From Aurelia coerulea (taxonomy: Eukaryota; Cnidaria; Scyphozoa; Semaeostomeae; Ulmaridae), in the NCBI GenBank assembly GCA_039566865.1, contig CM076960.1, positions 9,026,001-9,090,000 on the forward strand: a stretch of 64,000 nt of DNA. The letters are read 5' to 3'. The notes below the pieces were generated by a model. That model searched no databases. It was given only the letters and a program-made list of their open reading frames with translations, and was not told where the DNA came from. A program made the translations under genes and the position numbers. Below, piece by piece: positions 21,480-33,440 of this stretch. Numbering within the stretch: position 1 is the first letter of the stretch; each line of letters begins with the position of its first letter.

Positions 21480-21836
21480 TTAAGAGTTGCAATTATAAAA
21501 CAGGAGTACTTACAACCAAAGGTTCATATGCTCCAACAGTGATGCTGGCTTTTAAAACGACATTATCTGCTCTGTATGTAACCGTCAGTGTCGTAAAACC
21601 ACTTTTGATTGCCTTCAATGATATTCTCGTACAAGAATTGTCTTGCAGTTTGCTTCCTACACAAATTAATTCACTTCATTTAATATAATTTATACACAAA
21701 TTAACCCATCAGCAAATTAAAATATATAACATCTATTGACAATGATAAAAGCCTTATGAATAAAACCTGCAGCCCTATAAAACTTAATCATTGCTGTTCT
21801 TCCAGGGAGTTGTGTTTGTCTTAAGAGTCTAGCTCT

Positions 21837-22600
21837 TTAGATGCATTTAAAGTTGTTTTTAAAACGATCAAGTGTCGGTAGATCACGAATTTCGACAGGT
21901 GTATCATTCCATGACTTGAGAGCTGCATAATGAAATCCATTTTTTTGCAAATTCAGTCTTATATCTAGGGATCTGGATATCTTTACAGTGCCTCGTATTG
22001 TGGGTCGAGTGAAAAGATCTTGGTTGGTTTTTATCCCATAGGCTTTCATGGCATAGTCTGTTCAGAATCTTATAAGTCATGACATTCCTATGGTAACGGA
22101 AAAGATTTTCTACATTTAACCAGGATGCCGACCAGCCATCTTTTATTTTTGTATTTGCAATTATTGAATACGCCCGGTCTTCAAGGCATTGGAGAGCAAC
22201 TAGTTTTGTTTTTGAAAGACTACCCCAGATAACATCGGCATAACGCAGGTGACTCTCGATTAACGCATAATATACATTATACAGTTGGGATTGTGGAACC
22301 ACATTTTTCATTTTTTTTAAAAGATGCAAGACCTCCACTCAGTTTGCCTTAGGTGCACTTGAACTGTTCATCCCAACTTAGTTTTTCGTCAACTATCACC
22401 CTGAGGGATTTCATCTTCTCTACTCTTTTGATATCATTGTTGGGGATAAATGGTACTCCCCGTATTGTTTTTCAGCTTTGTTTTTGGGTCAACTTGACAG
22501 CAAATCAGCACGGGGACTATGAACGCATGCACTGTGGACATAATTCAATCATTTGTTCATATCAATCTAAAATTTTACAATAACAGAACATGGTTACAGG
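21837..22600 (-). pseudogene. Non-LTR RT, 3' fragment
   Basis: The frames at 21904-22338 and 21837-22049 give the RT C-terminus: YNVYYALIESHLRYADVIWG, LQCLEDRAYSII, then a terminal part ending SWNDTPVEIRDLPTLDRFKNNF, overlapping in another frame. Upstream (22340-22500) the decayed RT continues with a KLSWDEQ-like block. Frameshifts and truncation make it a relic. 21488-21830 holds nothing recognised. Confidence 0.75.
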
Positions 22601-22877
22601 ACGATACCACAGGGAGAATGAGAATAAATTGCAACCCCGTGGCTTTAACATATAACATAAAACATTTACATGAAAATAATTAACTAAACTACAGCATACA
22701 CTAAAGCTACGAAAAGAAATCAAATGATACAAATGTGGGGGGAGGAGACGAAAATTTCACTCTAATGATTTAAGAAAATCTCTTTGATGATTCAATGAAC
22801 TCTAGTGTTGCTTTGATGATTGTTTTATTTGACTCAAAAGGTAACCTTATATCACAATATAAAATCATTGAAAATAC

Positions 22878-23119
22878 AATCCTGGCCAAAAGAAGCTGGG
22901 ACGCAGGCAAATTTCAGTTTCTTCATGATGTTTCCTAAAATATCGAGGAGAAAACATACGTTTAGAGTCTCCTAATCCCCCCTTCCCCCTACTTCAATGT
23001 TGAGAAAGTCGAAAGGCGTTTGATTCAAGCAACTTTGAGAAGGGGGGAGCGGGGGGCACGTAATCAAAGACCGAAGTAGTGCAATTTTATGATTTGTCCC
23101 AAGTATTTTGGCCAAGATT
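22878..23119. mobile_element. 242-bp MITE, copy 1
   Basis: Bounded by AATCCTGGCCAAAA and TTTTGGCCAAGATT (inverted, one mismatch). Essentially identical to 24410-24651 in the same orientation, with about two differences noticed. The interior is C-rich then G-rich (CCCCCCTTCCCCC / GGGGGGAGCGGGGGG). 22605-22875 shows nothing else. Confidence 0.75.
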
Positions 23120-24409
23120 ATCTGAAAAATTGCTATCACTACCTATCATATATGTTTCTATGAATCCAAATCTACTTGTATCAGACAATTTCTTTCACTA
23201 TGAATGGATAGCCACTAACTGTGGGCTTAACTCCAGAGTACTTCAGATGTTAATGTTTTCATTGTTACTGGTTCATCCATCAGAACTATGACGTCATCAA
23301 ATTATGCAAAATTTTCCCATGACGTTCAGCGAAACTTCTCTTGTGCACGAAACCTGCCAATGATTTTCATCTGAAAACATCACAGTTATCAAAGAGAACT
23401 AGAAAACAAAGTTCCTTTTGAATCAGTGCAAATTCTGCGCCTCCGCAATGCAATCGTCTTATTTTCAAATGTACCGTTAGCCAATTCTCTAACTATTCAT
23501 TCATTTTTAATGAGATTAAATTCGCTCCACCAAACTTGCATTCACCCTGGACGGCATTGAATGGTCTATTGTGCCCGATGAATTGTAATCCACAACTTTT
23601 TGTTGAAGAAGAATATACCTGTTGCATAGCAGCAAGGCGGATTTGCACTGTCTGGAAAATTGAGAAAGGGATCAAATTTTTTAAACGCTGCTCCCTACTT
23701 TAAACATTAATAACGTCGGCAACGTTTGCCCTATTCTAACAAATTTTGTCTCATTTTAATGAGAAAAATGAGCTTTATTAGCCTATGTCAGTATTTGCAT
23801 CGATATTTTCGTGAAATATGATTTCTGACGGTTCTCAATAGAGTTCAAAAGAAACTTATCCGGAACTGTTTATTTTAAGTTTTTTTATTTTGGAGCGCCG
23901 TGACATTTCCACAATGCAGGCAATTTTTACTTGGTTTTTTTGCATGAATAGGAAGACTTTGATGTTAAAATGTGGAATCAGACGAATTTGCCAAAAAAGC
24001 GTGACTTATCCCAAAATTATGGGGCATTTTTCTGTGGAGCGCCGTTGTGAGAACCGAAGAATTCACAAGAAACCGGACCTCAAACAATGAGCCCAAAAGC
24101 TTTCTTGCAATGATAACTCATTTTCAAAGAGCAGCGGAGTACACAATCTTACGATAGCGGAAGAAAGCTCAGAATCCTAATGTATGTCACTTTTTATAAG
24201 GGAATCTTTATGTGAGTGAAAATTGCAGCAATTTTGCCACGCCCATTTTTAAGAAGGTGCTCAGCGAATTTAACGAACAACGCCTATTTCGGCATAGATA
24301 GCTGAGAACTCACTTCTTGTGTTGGGGATGACGGTGTTAAAATTTCACACAGAAATCTCTATGGGTTCTCAAGCTATGAGGTATTATTTGTTAACAATCA
24401 TTTTCAGAC
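23120..24409. other. No gene recognised
   Basis: 1.3 kb between the two 242-bp MITE copies. Short frames on both strands look random. GGAGCGCCGT occurs twice (about 23893 and 24036). Confidence 0.4.
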
Positions 24410-24651
24410 AATCCTGGCCAAAAGAAGCTGGGACGCAGGCAAATTTCAGTGTCTTCATGATGTTTCCTAAAATATCGAGGAGAAAACATACGTTTAGAGT
24501 CTCCTAATCCCCCCTTCCCCCTACTTCAATGTTGAGAAGGTCGAAAGGCGTTTGATTCAAGCAACTTTGAGAAGGGGGGAGCGGGGGGCACGTAATCAAA
24601 GACCGAAGTAGTGCAATTTTATGATTTGTCCCAAGTATTTTGGCCAAGATT
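24410..24651. mobile_element. 242-bp MITE, copy 2
   Basis: Second copy of the element at 22878, same length and orientation. It abuts an RT fragment on the right, so it probably inserted into or beside that relic. Confidence 0.75.
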
Positions 24652-24905
24652 GTAGTTCCTCATTGGAAAGGTTCGACAAACCGTTTGAAAGCAAAATTGC
24701 CTCTACGCGGTTGAGGAGATTATTTCTCTGCAGATGATGAGAGTGGAAGTGCAGCAAGAAATGTTCCGTATCCTCAACGCCGTCGTTTATGGGACACATT
24801 GGGTTTAATGTGTCACTGAAATTGTGCCTAAATTTGTGAAAATTAAGTGCACTTAATCCAACTCGAAGCTGTGTGAGAGCGGCTAGTCATTTAGGATTCA
24901 ATCAT
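24652..24905 (-). pseudogene. Non-LTR RT C-terminal fragment
   Basis: Encodes the C-terminal Cys/His region homologous to 616-1000: LTQLRVGLSALNFHKFRHNF, then a NPMCPINDGVEDTEHFLLHF block and LQRNNLLNRVEAIL. One cysteine of the usual C-x-C...H-x3-H/C cluster is replaced by F. 24906-25555 shows no gene. Confidence 0.75.
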
Positions 24906-25559
24906 TCAAATATCTGCAGCCGTTGCGAAGAAAGTTGCAGTGACAGCAAGCAGTCGGGGAAGATTCGCAGCTCGATATGCGGGAAACTTAGCTTGTATAT
25001 TATCAATTATTAACTGCAGTTATTTTTTATGTATGCCTACAAGAATCTGCAAACAAAGATTTCAGGATGGACCTTTCTGGAAGCTTGGCACAGAAGTAAA
25101 TGTTCAACGGTTTTGGTCTTGCATTGATAAAATGGCCTAGGCAAAACAAGATAGCGCTTTGTGCTATGGAAAGCCCCGTTATTCGACAAAATTTAAAGGA
25201 GGCCATTTGGAATAAACCAAGCAAAGCTAAGTTGGCATATGAATATCATTTCTTAACGTCCTTAACCAGATAAATACATTTCTTTGCCAAGCTTCCATGA
25301 AACGCTATCTCGAGTGATTCTGAATGAAAACTTTTCACATTGTTCTCTCATCAAAACTTGATTGTTCTGTGGCGGATGTGGTTTCGTTTGAATGTCTGAC
25401 TTCCGGTTTCCTTGGGGTTTCCTTTCCTTTCAAATGACTAAAAGTTCGTGATGAAAATTGTGGCATTACGTAATCGAATCAGCAAAAATTACACACTACG
25501 CATGCGATCATCCACGTCCTCCACGTCTATCCACGTCCTCGTCAACTTCAGCTTGCACG

Positions 25560-27055
25560 TATCCCCAACAAATCAGAGTTTTTTAGTTTCAGCACTTCTG
25601 GCAGGTCTAAAGTTTTGGTTTTAAGTGGATGCCCTATGACCATGAACTCAATCTTTTTCGGATTGGGGCTAAGTTTATTCACCCTAATCCACTCAGAGAG
25701 ATTGGAAAGCTATTGATGTGCGTCCACAATTAGTTTCGCTACATCATCCGATGCAATCGTTATATTGGTATCGTCAGCATAAATGCTAGCCTTGGAGAAT
25801 TTAAGACACTTTTCCAAGTCATTCAAGTAAATGATGAAAAAAAAAGAGGGCCTAAACAAGAACCTTGGGGAATACCACAGGTTACGTCTCTGGCTTTAGA
25901 ATGCTGACCGTTCAGAGAGCAGAACTGTTTTCTATTATTAAAGTAGGATTCAAACCAATGCCCAGCTTTGCCTCTTTTTCCGTATGCACGTAATTTTTTG
26001 AGTAATACATCGTGGTCAACCGTATCGAAAGCTTTCTTAAAGTCGAGAAAAATAGTGAGATTAACATTGCTGCGATCTATGTTTTCGTACCAAAATTCTG
26101 TGCTGCTTATGAATGATGTTATCGTGGAGCATAACTTACGAAAAGCTGCTTTGTTGCATGTAATACTCTCATTAATATTGAGAAACTCAAACAGTTGATC
26201 GTGCGTTAGTTGCTCTAGCATCCTTGTAAACACTGAGATTACAGAAATAGGTCTGTAGTTGTTTACATCAGTTTTTGGGCCCGACTTGTAAACTGGGGTG
26301 ACTCTCGCTAATGATGAGTTATAAATCAGCATAAGGGGCTGAGCTATAAATTCGCTCGCGTCTTTTACCAAAGCTACGGTAACTGTGTCAGGACCAGACG
26401 CTTTTCCGTTCTTTCGCTGACTGATAGCATTCATCAGATACGTTTTGTCGACTGTTTTGAACAGCATTTCGTTGTTTACTGGTGTGATATGCCGCAAACA
26501 ATTATCATTTGGTCTCGTTACTATGCTCTTCGCGAGCTTTGGTCCAACAGAGCCAAAGTTACAATTCAACGCTTCAAGCACATCACGCTCCTTTGTCAAA
26601 GTTTTGCCGTCAATTTCTATACTGGAAACCGTCGTGGATTTAACATCTTTATCCAAGACTCTATTGATTGTTTTCCACATTTTCTTCGGGTCCCCTTTAT
26701 TTTTCTCAATTAAACCTTTGTAATAATCCTGAATAGAGTACCTAATTTCTTTGGTTACTTTATTCCGCTGCTTGGTATGAGCTGACCACATTTCAGGAGG
26801 TTTTGCCGCTATTTTTCTCAGTCTGTCCCTAGTCTCCATCAACTTTCTGAGATTTGGAGTTAAGCAAGGAGTAAATTCTGGCCTTACTCTTTTTTCTAAA
26901 TCGGAGCATGTATAGAGCCCCATCGCCCTGTTCCGATCACCGGCTGCTGTGAGCGTTTTTTGTGTACAATCTCGCGATGTATGTTTACAAGGGGAATGGG
27001 TCCTACAATTAACAAAGCGCGCCAAAAAATACTTTGCTGTCGCCACGAGCTTCAA
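25560..27055 (-). pseudogene. Non-LTR RT, no endonuclease, one frameshift
   Basis: The main frame (25823-27055) holds the pre-RT linker (PCLTPNLRKLMETRDRLRK; NKGDPKKMWKTINRVL) and RT blocks GKASGPD, VTPVYKSG..NNYRPIS, FLDFKKAFDTVDHDVLL and GIPQGSCLGPLFF. A frameshift in a run of nine A residues (about 25834-25842) moves the rest, including IYADDTNI (the xADD box), NKLSPNPKK and VIGHPLKT, to another frame down to about 25560. Upstream endonuclease sequence is missing, so the copy is 5'-truncated. It is of a different subfamily from 616-1998. Confidence 0.85.
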
Positions 27056-27181
27056 GTTGAGACGTGGTTTACTGTTTCCTGACGTGTGAATCCAGCGATA
27101 TGGGAAGCTGAAAAAGGCCTACTTGTGACGGAATCGTAAGAAGTCGCCATTTTTCTCTTCGTGTTTCCTGAAAATTACCTA

Positions 27182-28421
27182 TTTTCGATTTTCAATTACC
27201 TTTTTCATATTTGCATGTCATTTCAGTTCTTCTTTCATGGCATATAAATCAATTCATAAAATTGCATTTCATTACCATTTACACGTGGCTTCTTGCAAAG
27301 GCGAAAAGAAGCGGAATGGAGGATGACAGACGACCATATTTTGCGATATGCGGTTTCGAGAATCAATGCGTTGGCAGCAGAAGGGCAACGGCTTTTGTCG
27401 TCGTTGCGACCAGAACAAAATTCTTTGGAGAAGACGATCATTCAAGTTAGGATTCTAGAGTGTTTGTGGATATTGTGTTTGTCGAAGAATATCCAAGCAA
27501 GCATCCAAAAAGAACTCAAAGCTTCGCCAGGATCTTGTCTTGACGCATCGAGCGCAATGCGGGCTTGGAGTCTGTGGTTTGCATTCACCATATCGAGCAA
27601 GGCCCTTTGTAAGTCTAAGTTTGTAGCAAACACCCATTTCTCCCACCATCTTGGTTCCACCTTTGTCTCTCCAGACGCATTTAATTTACCCAGTCTTAGC
27701 AAAACTGTTTCCACCTGTGTCCAAATTATTCCGAAAATAAACCAGTTTTTTAACTATCTGCCTCAAATTGCCCTCAAGATACAAGAACTAATCTGGACAA
27801 ACCGCATAAGTGGTTCCACCTCTGTCCTCTTTCAGGAATAAAAAAACCGTATATCCACACTATTTTCAAAATATGACGTTTTTGTTCAGGATTTGTCCAG
27901 AATTACTTGAGTAATAAACCGTTATTTTCAATGAAATGGCAGAGAATTGTCAGACAAGATTTGTCTGCCAAGTTCACACAAAATTCCGGATTCTGCAGAC
28001 ATGGCAATTTCGATGACAGCATTGTCCAGGTTCAGGCATTGAAATAAACCCACTTTTGGGGACAGAGATTGCAAAATATAGATAGTCCATACTTGTAGTG
28101 TAATCGAGCCAGGCAACTAACGTGGCCTAAAATCCTTAAAATTTGAAGCCACGTGTGTCTTTCGCGCCATTTTCAAAACGCCCGCAATACATAATGTCAT
28201 GCAGAAATGCATTATGTAATGTCAATTAAAATCATGCAAATGAAAAATGTAATAAACGTAATGTAAAAAAATCCAAATGAAAATGAAAACAAAAATACAA
28301 CAAAAAAATCATATGACGTAGTACATGGTAATAGAAAACAATGTTATGAATTGATTTATATGTCATCAAAAAAGAATTAATATGGCATGCAAATATGAAA
28401 AAGGTAATTGAAAATCGAAAA
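27182..28421. mobile_element. 1.24-kb TIR element
   Basis: The left arm starts TTTTCGATTTTCAATTACC (27182) and continues through CATATTTGCATG and CATATAAATCAATTCATAA. The right arm is its inverse, ending at 28421. Arms are about 110 bp; CGTGGCTTC (27286) and GAAGCCACG (28143) extend the symmetry. Between them are a 182-aa plus-strand and a 90-aa minus-strand frame that I cannot assign. The right end touches the next TIR element. Confidence 0.65.
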
Positions 28422-28660
28422 AATAGACCGTTGCCGGTGAACTGCTATCATCTCTTAAAACTGAATGTCGCTGCACAAATAGCGGTGCTAACTGGTTTCA
28501 AATGAAACCAGTAGATTTTGACATGCTGAATCCAAATATATTTGTTCACATTCTCAGAAACCCGCAGTTTTTCCAAAAATCTTGAGCAAAGTTACGAAAT
28601 TTTGACTTTGCGGCGCCTTTGATGTGACATTGATTTGCATGGATACGAGACCACATATAA

Positions 28661-29223
28661 ATGGCGCAAAAACCCCGGGAGATGAAAAAAATGGCGGAAG
28701 AAAGTGCAGGGAGAGAGTGTCGTATTCACATTCACAAGAAAACAGGCGCGTTGCAACAATTTACTGTCTGTACCGCTTCGAAAGTTTCGGAATTTTATCG
28801 GCGATGGGTCAATCTAGATGGAGATCAACAAGTTACTGCATCCAGAATTACTGATGCTGTTGAATCATGGCCTGAAAAAATTACGAACGAGGAAGAAGAG
28901 TTCTACTACCATAAGGAATATTACATTCGATTTTGTGATAAGCAATAAGTCGAGAGAGCAGAGCAGAGAAAAGAATTGAGTAAAAGAGGAAAGAAGCTGA
29001 ATCCAACAAAGTTACACCGGAGTGTCAGGAAGGAAATTCGTCTACATCTACGAGTCTTGATTCATTAGAACAGTCATCTTTTCGCAAATCAGCACGACTG
29101 TTCGAAAGGATTGAAACCCGGGAGATTACCGAACAAAGACCATGAAGAAGCGCTAGAAGCAAGCATGTTCTTCCGGAGCAGTGTATTATATGCAAGAAGA
29201 AAGATGTCTATGTTACTGATAAG
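28661..29223 (+). pseudogene. First exon of the TIR-element gene, decayed
   Basis: The ATG at 28661 lies inside the left inverted repeat. The frame (MAQKPREMKKMAEE...) runs to a stop at 28946. The continuation in the same frame (AEQRKELSKRGKKLNPTKLHRS) and, after frame changes, a C-x2-C piece (CIICKKKDVYVTDK) lead to a good donor AAG/GTAGGT at 29223. This matches the usual N-terminus of an abundant uncharacterised cnidarian mobile-element protein family. Stops and frameshifts make it a relic, barring sequence error. Confidence 0.55.
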
Positions 29224-29582
29224 GTAGGTACGCAACTTTGTGAGACACTGTTGTTGTCAAGATAGTCAGTATTTGGGGCTATTAACAAGCAGAGAATAAG
29301 TACATGATGGTTGACAGTATTAGAAAAGTTTCTATTTTGTAATTCAATTTAACTTTCCAAGGGAGAATATCAATCTGCTCTTAAATTGAGACACATTTAC
29401 AAGGTATTGGGCATAAAATCTTATCACATCTCCATATCACACAATAATGCATTCATGTTCCCGTTCCCCAGATCCTTAGCAAATAGATATCCTACATTTT
29501 TTGTGAGCTTCAAATATAGTATATCTTTGCAAGTATTTTAGGGAGATATCATAGATTTATGATTTTATTATCTCTTGTTTAG

Positions 29583-30432
29583 GCAACCAAAAAAAGAAAG
29601 CTGAACAGAACAGATTGGTCTTGGCTGAAACAGTTGATGGAGGCTTTCTGAGGTATGCAGCTGAGAGAAAAGGAGATGAAAACATATTAGTGCACATTAG
29701 GGACAGAGATTGCGTAGCAACAGAAGTGCGCTACCACCGAAATTGCCATTTGAATTATTGTCGTCCATTTACTCGTGACAAACCCAAAACCACTAAAAAT
29801 GATGAAATATACGAAGAGAGCTATGAAAATTTTTGTTGCAACATTATCAAGCCTAGATTGCTTCAGAAAAAAGAAATCATGAGAATGAAACTTTTAAATC
29901 AAATGTTTATGAAAAAAGTAACAGAAATTGAAGGTATTGATGCCTCAAATTTCCGTTCATTTCGTTTGAAGGAAAGACTTCAAAGGGACAATCCACAACT
30001 AGTGTTTCATCAACCAAAGATCAGAAACCAAAGTGAGTTTGTGTATGTGGAAGAACTCTCAGCAGGGGATGTGGCTGAGGAACAAACCCAAGTCAGGGGA
30101 AATGACAACATTGATAATGATTCTGATGATGAAGAGATGGATTTTGAAATGCCATGTTCATCTCAAGCGGTAGCATTTAGTGAATTTTATGCTGTTGGAT
30201 TAGCCTTGCGGAATTGCATAAAAGGTGCAGCTGACTTAAATACTCCGTGGCCACCAACATCTGTTGATTTAACAGAACAGAATGCATTCAGAATGATACC
30301 TGTGCACCTTTTTAACTTCATAAGCTGGATCTTAGGCTTTTCAGATGAACCAGACTTATCCTGTTTTGTCAAGCTAAGTGACTCTCACTCAAGGAAGACC
30401 TTGTTAATTTGCACATTCATGAATTTGAGAAT
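29583..30432 (+). pseudogene. Second exon of the TIR-element gene
   Basis: Follows an acceptor (tctcttgtttag). About 280 codons are open: KGDENILVHIRDRDCVATEVRYHRNCHLNYCR is the conserved H-C signature of the family, then a helical part (QKKEIMRMKLLNQMF) and an acidic linker (NDNIDNDSDDEEMDFEM). It stops after NFISWILGFSDEPD, where the family normally continues into a long central domain. That domain is missing before the next homologous piece near 30760, so the gene is internally deleted. No function is established. Confidence 0.65.
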
Positions 30433-30754
30433 TTGAGATATCTTTCAATTAACGAAAATAAATTAATTGCCCAGCATAGTACCATTTAAATGCCTGCTAA
30501 TAATTGGTCATTAAAAGTTACTACAAAGAACAGATACAGTACATGCAGCACTAAGGTGACACAGAATGCTATTCTTTTCAAACTGTACCAAGACATTGGC
30601 ATTTTACATTAAGTCTACTGTGTACTTTTTTACTCTGACTATTCAAAATATCTTTTAAATTTATCGTGCATTGTACTGTACAGTATATGTAAATTATTAC
30701 TATTTCAAGGTCCAAAATTCTTGCATTATTTTGCCTGAAATTCTTGAAGCAAAT

Positions 30755-31459
30755 CATTCTGTTAAATTGCATTGCATTCATGCATGTAAGTTAATAGTGG
30801 ATTTTGATTTGCTAGGATGTGATTCAACAAGTTCCTTCTATGGCAGAGGTAAAATGAAAGCATGGAATCTTGTATGTGATAACCAAAATTCTCTTGATAC
30901 ACTGATGCATGTGGGAAGTGAATTCACAATTGACGATGCCCTTATTAGGGACATAGAGTCATTGACAGCACTACTTTATGGCGAAAAGGCAGTTACAGAG
31001 GTGAATACAGTGAGGTACAACATGTTTCGATTGGGAAAATTTTCTGACGAGAGCATCCCACCCAACAAAGATTGTCTTGTCAAGCATTTACAGCGGGCAA
31101 ATTATCAAGCAGCAATATGGAGGCGGGCAGTGACACCAACTATCAATGCTCCAACACCAGCAAACAATGGATGGAAGATTGATAACAGTGGAAAACTGCA
31201 AATTGATTGGATGGATGGGAAGTGTGCCCCTGATGCCCTCTTGAAAGAAATCAATAGCAAATGCAAAACCAGTTGCAGGACAATGAGATGCTCCTGTAGG
31301 AAAGGAAACAATCTCTGTAATGACATGTGCAGATGTGAAGGTTGCGCAAATCAACCCAGTGAAGCTTCAGCAGAGTCATTTGATGATGAAAACAACACAG
31401 GATATGAGACAGAAGAGGACATGTCTTCTGTGTCAGAAGCTGAGGATTATGATTTGTAA
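30755..31459 (+). pseudogene. 3' part of the TIR-element gene, Cys-rich C-terminus
   Basis: Homology resumes with LHCIHA...LLGCDSTSSFYGRGK, then ALLYGEKAVTEVNTVRY, LQRANYQAAIWRR and a Cys-rich end: C-x3-C...C-x-C...C-x4-C-x-C-x2-C (CKTSC, CSCRKGNNLC, CRCEGC), reminiscent of tesmin/TSO1-type CXC clusters. An acidic tail ends at 31459. The same gene family occurs at 34562-34950 and 35200-35849 with a different C-terminus. 31460-31995 shows nothing else. Confidence 0.7.
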
Positions 31460-32264
31460 AAATGTTAGTGAAAAAAAATTTGTTGAAAGCTTTGCAAGCT
31501 TTATATCTGTAAATCAGGCACCAACACAATTTCATTTCTGTGTGAGTACTATTTGAGGATGGCCCGTACCCAAGTTCCATACAGAATGTCAATTCTATCT
31601 TTCTATGATCAATTTTTGGCCTCTTTGGTCTCTCTGTAACACCAAATGAAAGTAAAATGATTTGCAAAGGAAGGAAGTTACTTTGTTACAGTTGAAAATT
31701 TACGGTATGGATTTGAGTTTCAAAGAAGAAGCGTAAATTCACATTTTGTACAATTTCGCATCGACAAGATTGCATCAACAAGATAAGAGACTCATTTGAA
31801 ACTGGTCATAGGCCTAGGCCTATTTACAGTAGAAGACGTTTTCATGTAAGAAATTAATAACGAGATCGCTGAAAATGTAAGAAACTTTAGTCCTAAGTAT
31901 GAAAGGCTAGAGCTAGATATTAGCATTAACTCACGGGAAGCACCATGATTATTGTCGCCTTCTTTCTATCATTTTCGTTCTGCTGTATTGGGGCTATGAA
32001 GTCGAATCTGGTTTTCCCGGGGTTTTGCACCATTTATATGTGGTCTCGTATCGATGCAAATCAATGTCACATCAAAGGCGCCGCCAAGTGAAAATCTCAT
32101 AACTTCGCCCGGTATTTTTCGAAAAACTGCGGGTTTCTGAGAGTGTGAACAAATAAATTTGGATTCAGCATGTCAAAATTTACTTATTTCAGTCGAAACA
32201 TCTTAGCACCGCTCTTTGTGCAGCGGAAAATCACGATATCGTTCTTGAGGTAACGGCCTAAAAG

Positions 32265-33440
32265 GTAATTTTGACACAAATCACACTCCATATTTCCTTG
32301 CAGCAATTATATTTTCTCTTGTTTCTCCACTACTGTTTACCAGAACCGCAGTAAAAAACACTTCGACCTTTACTCCAACTCTCTTAAGGTTACTGTACCC
32401 CTTCATTGACCACTCACGGTGTTTTCTCTCTTGATCATCACGCCCGCAACATAAAACGTATAAACTATTAGACTTACGACGTGATTCCTTGTATTCGTTC
32501 AACATTTTTAATCTGATATTTTATTTTCTCTCGTATAAGGACTCACTTCCAATCAGATTCTAAACAGGGACTAAATAATATTGAAGTCGAATGCCTCGTT
32601 CTGCATTCTTTTCAAATCGAATGCCTCGAAATCAAAATCCTATCGCAAACAGGGGTAAAAGCCAAAGCCAAAAGCTGGTTGCCAACTTTCAAATCGAGGC
32701 AGAAAATGGCGGATGGCAGCTTTCGAAGCAAGTTTCAATTCAGCCAGATAGACGCACTTGGCAAGGCAGACATTGAACAATGATCTAGCTTGGAGACTGA
32801 TTGGATTTGTACAGCGGACAGCCATATTTTCTGAGGTAATGTTGTTGAATTTTTATGTTTCAATCTGCTTTTCTGCTGATCGTTCTTTCCGCAATTTTAA
32901 AGGCACTATTTCAAACCAGTGAAAAACACGATTCCATATTAGCAAGTCATTCTTATTTCTTTGTCTTCTTTTCTGCAGGGCGAAAAGACGATGATGAACC
33001 TCCCAGCCATACCACGTTTTGACACCAACCATTGCAACCAGGCAACTAGGATTCGATTTGAGCTGTCAACCATCTTCAGTGTTTTGCAAGAATGTTGTTA
33101 CTGGTTAAGTCAAAGTAATGGTTTCGAAGGCTGCTGGTTTGGCTGGCAGATGTCTTTTTAAAGTTTTTAAAGATTATGGACTCTAGATCCGTTGTGACTC
33201 TGGATTGAAGCAAATCTCTTGACAAAGACTTATTGTCCAGAGGAAATCAATACCGATAAAAACTGGCGCAGGCCAAGATATAATCTGTTTTTGATAACTT
33301 TGACATGGGCTGTATAATTGTGTAGCTAAAAATGATGAGGGGTGTGTCTGGATCTTTAGCGTACCTAATTTGATTTTTATTTGCTTGCAATACGCGTATC
33401 TTTATAAGAAACTAAGAATTTGGTCCAGTACTGAAAGTGT
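32265..33440. other. No gene recognised; solo TTAAGGTTACTG terminus
   Basis: TTAAGGTTACTGTACC at about 32386 matches the end of the TTAA element at 20178, probably a fragment. The 74-aa minus-strand frame at 32281-32505 and a 66-aa plus-strand frame at 32961-33161 have no feature I can assign. Confidence 0.4.

Larger units (their letters stand above)
28422..32262. mobile_element. 3.8-kb TIR element with a decayed Cys-rich gene
   Basis: Arms of about 260-280 bp (28425-28690 and 31998-32262) are inverted copies at roughly 85% identity, sharing GACATGCTGAATCCAAAT, GAAACCCGCAGTTTTTC, GGCGCCTTTGATGTGACATT and GAGACCACATATAAATGG. The outer ends read TAGACCGTTGCC and, inverted, TAGGCCGTTACC. The gene between them runs on the plus strand. 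The target duplication is not resolved because the left end abuts another element. Confidence 0.75.

Noticed and set aside
27293..27841. 182-codon plus-strand frame in a TIR element
   Set aside because: No domain, no family resemblance, and overlapping frames on the other strand of similar size; kept only as part of the element.
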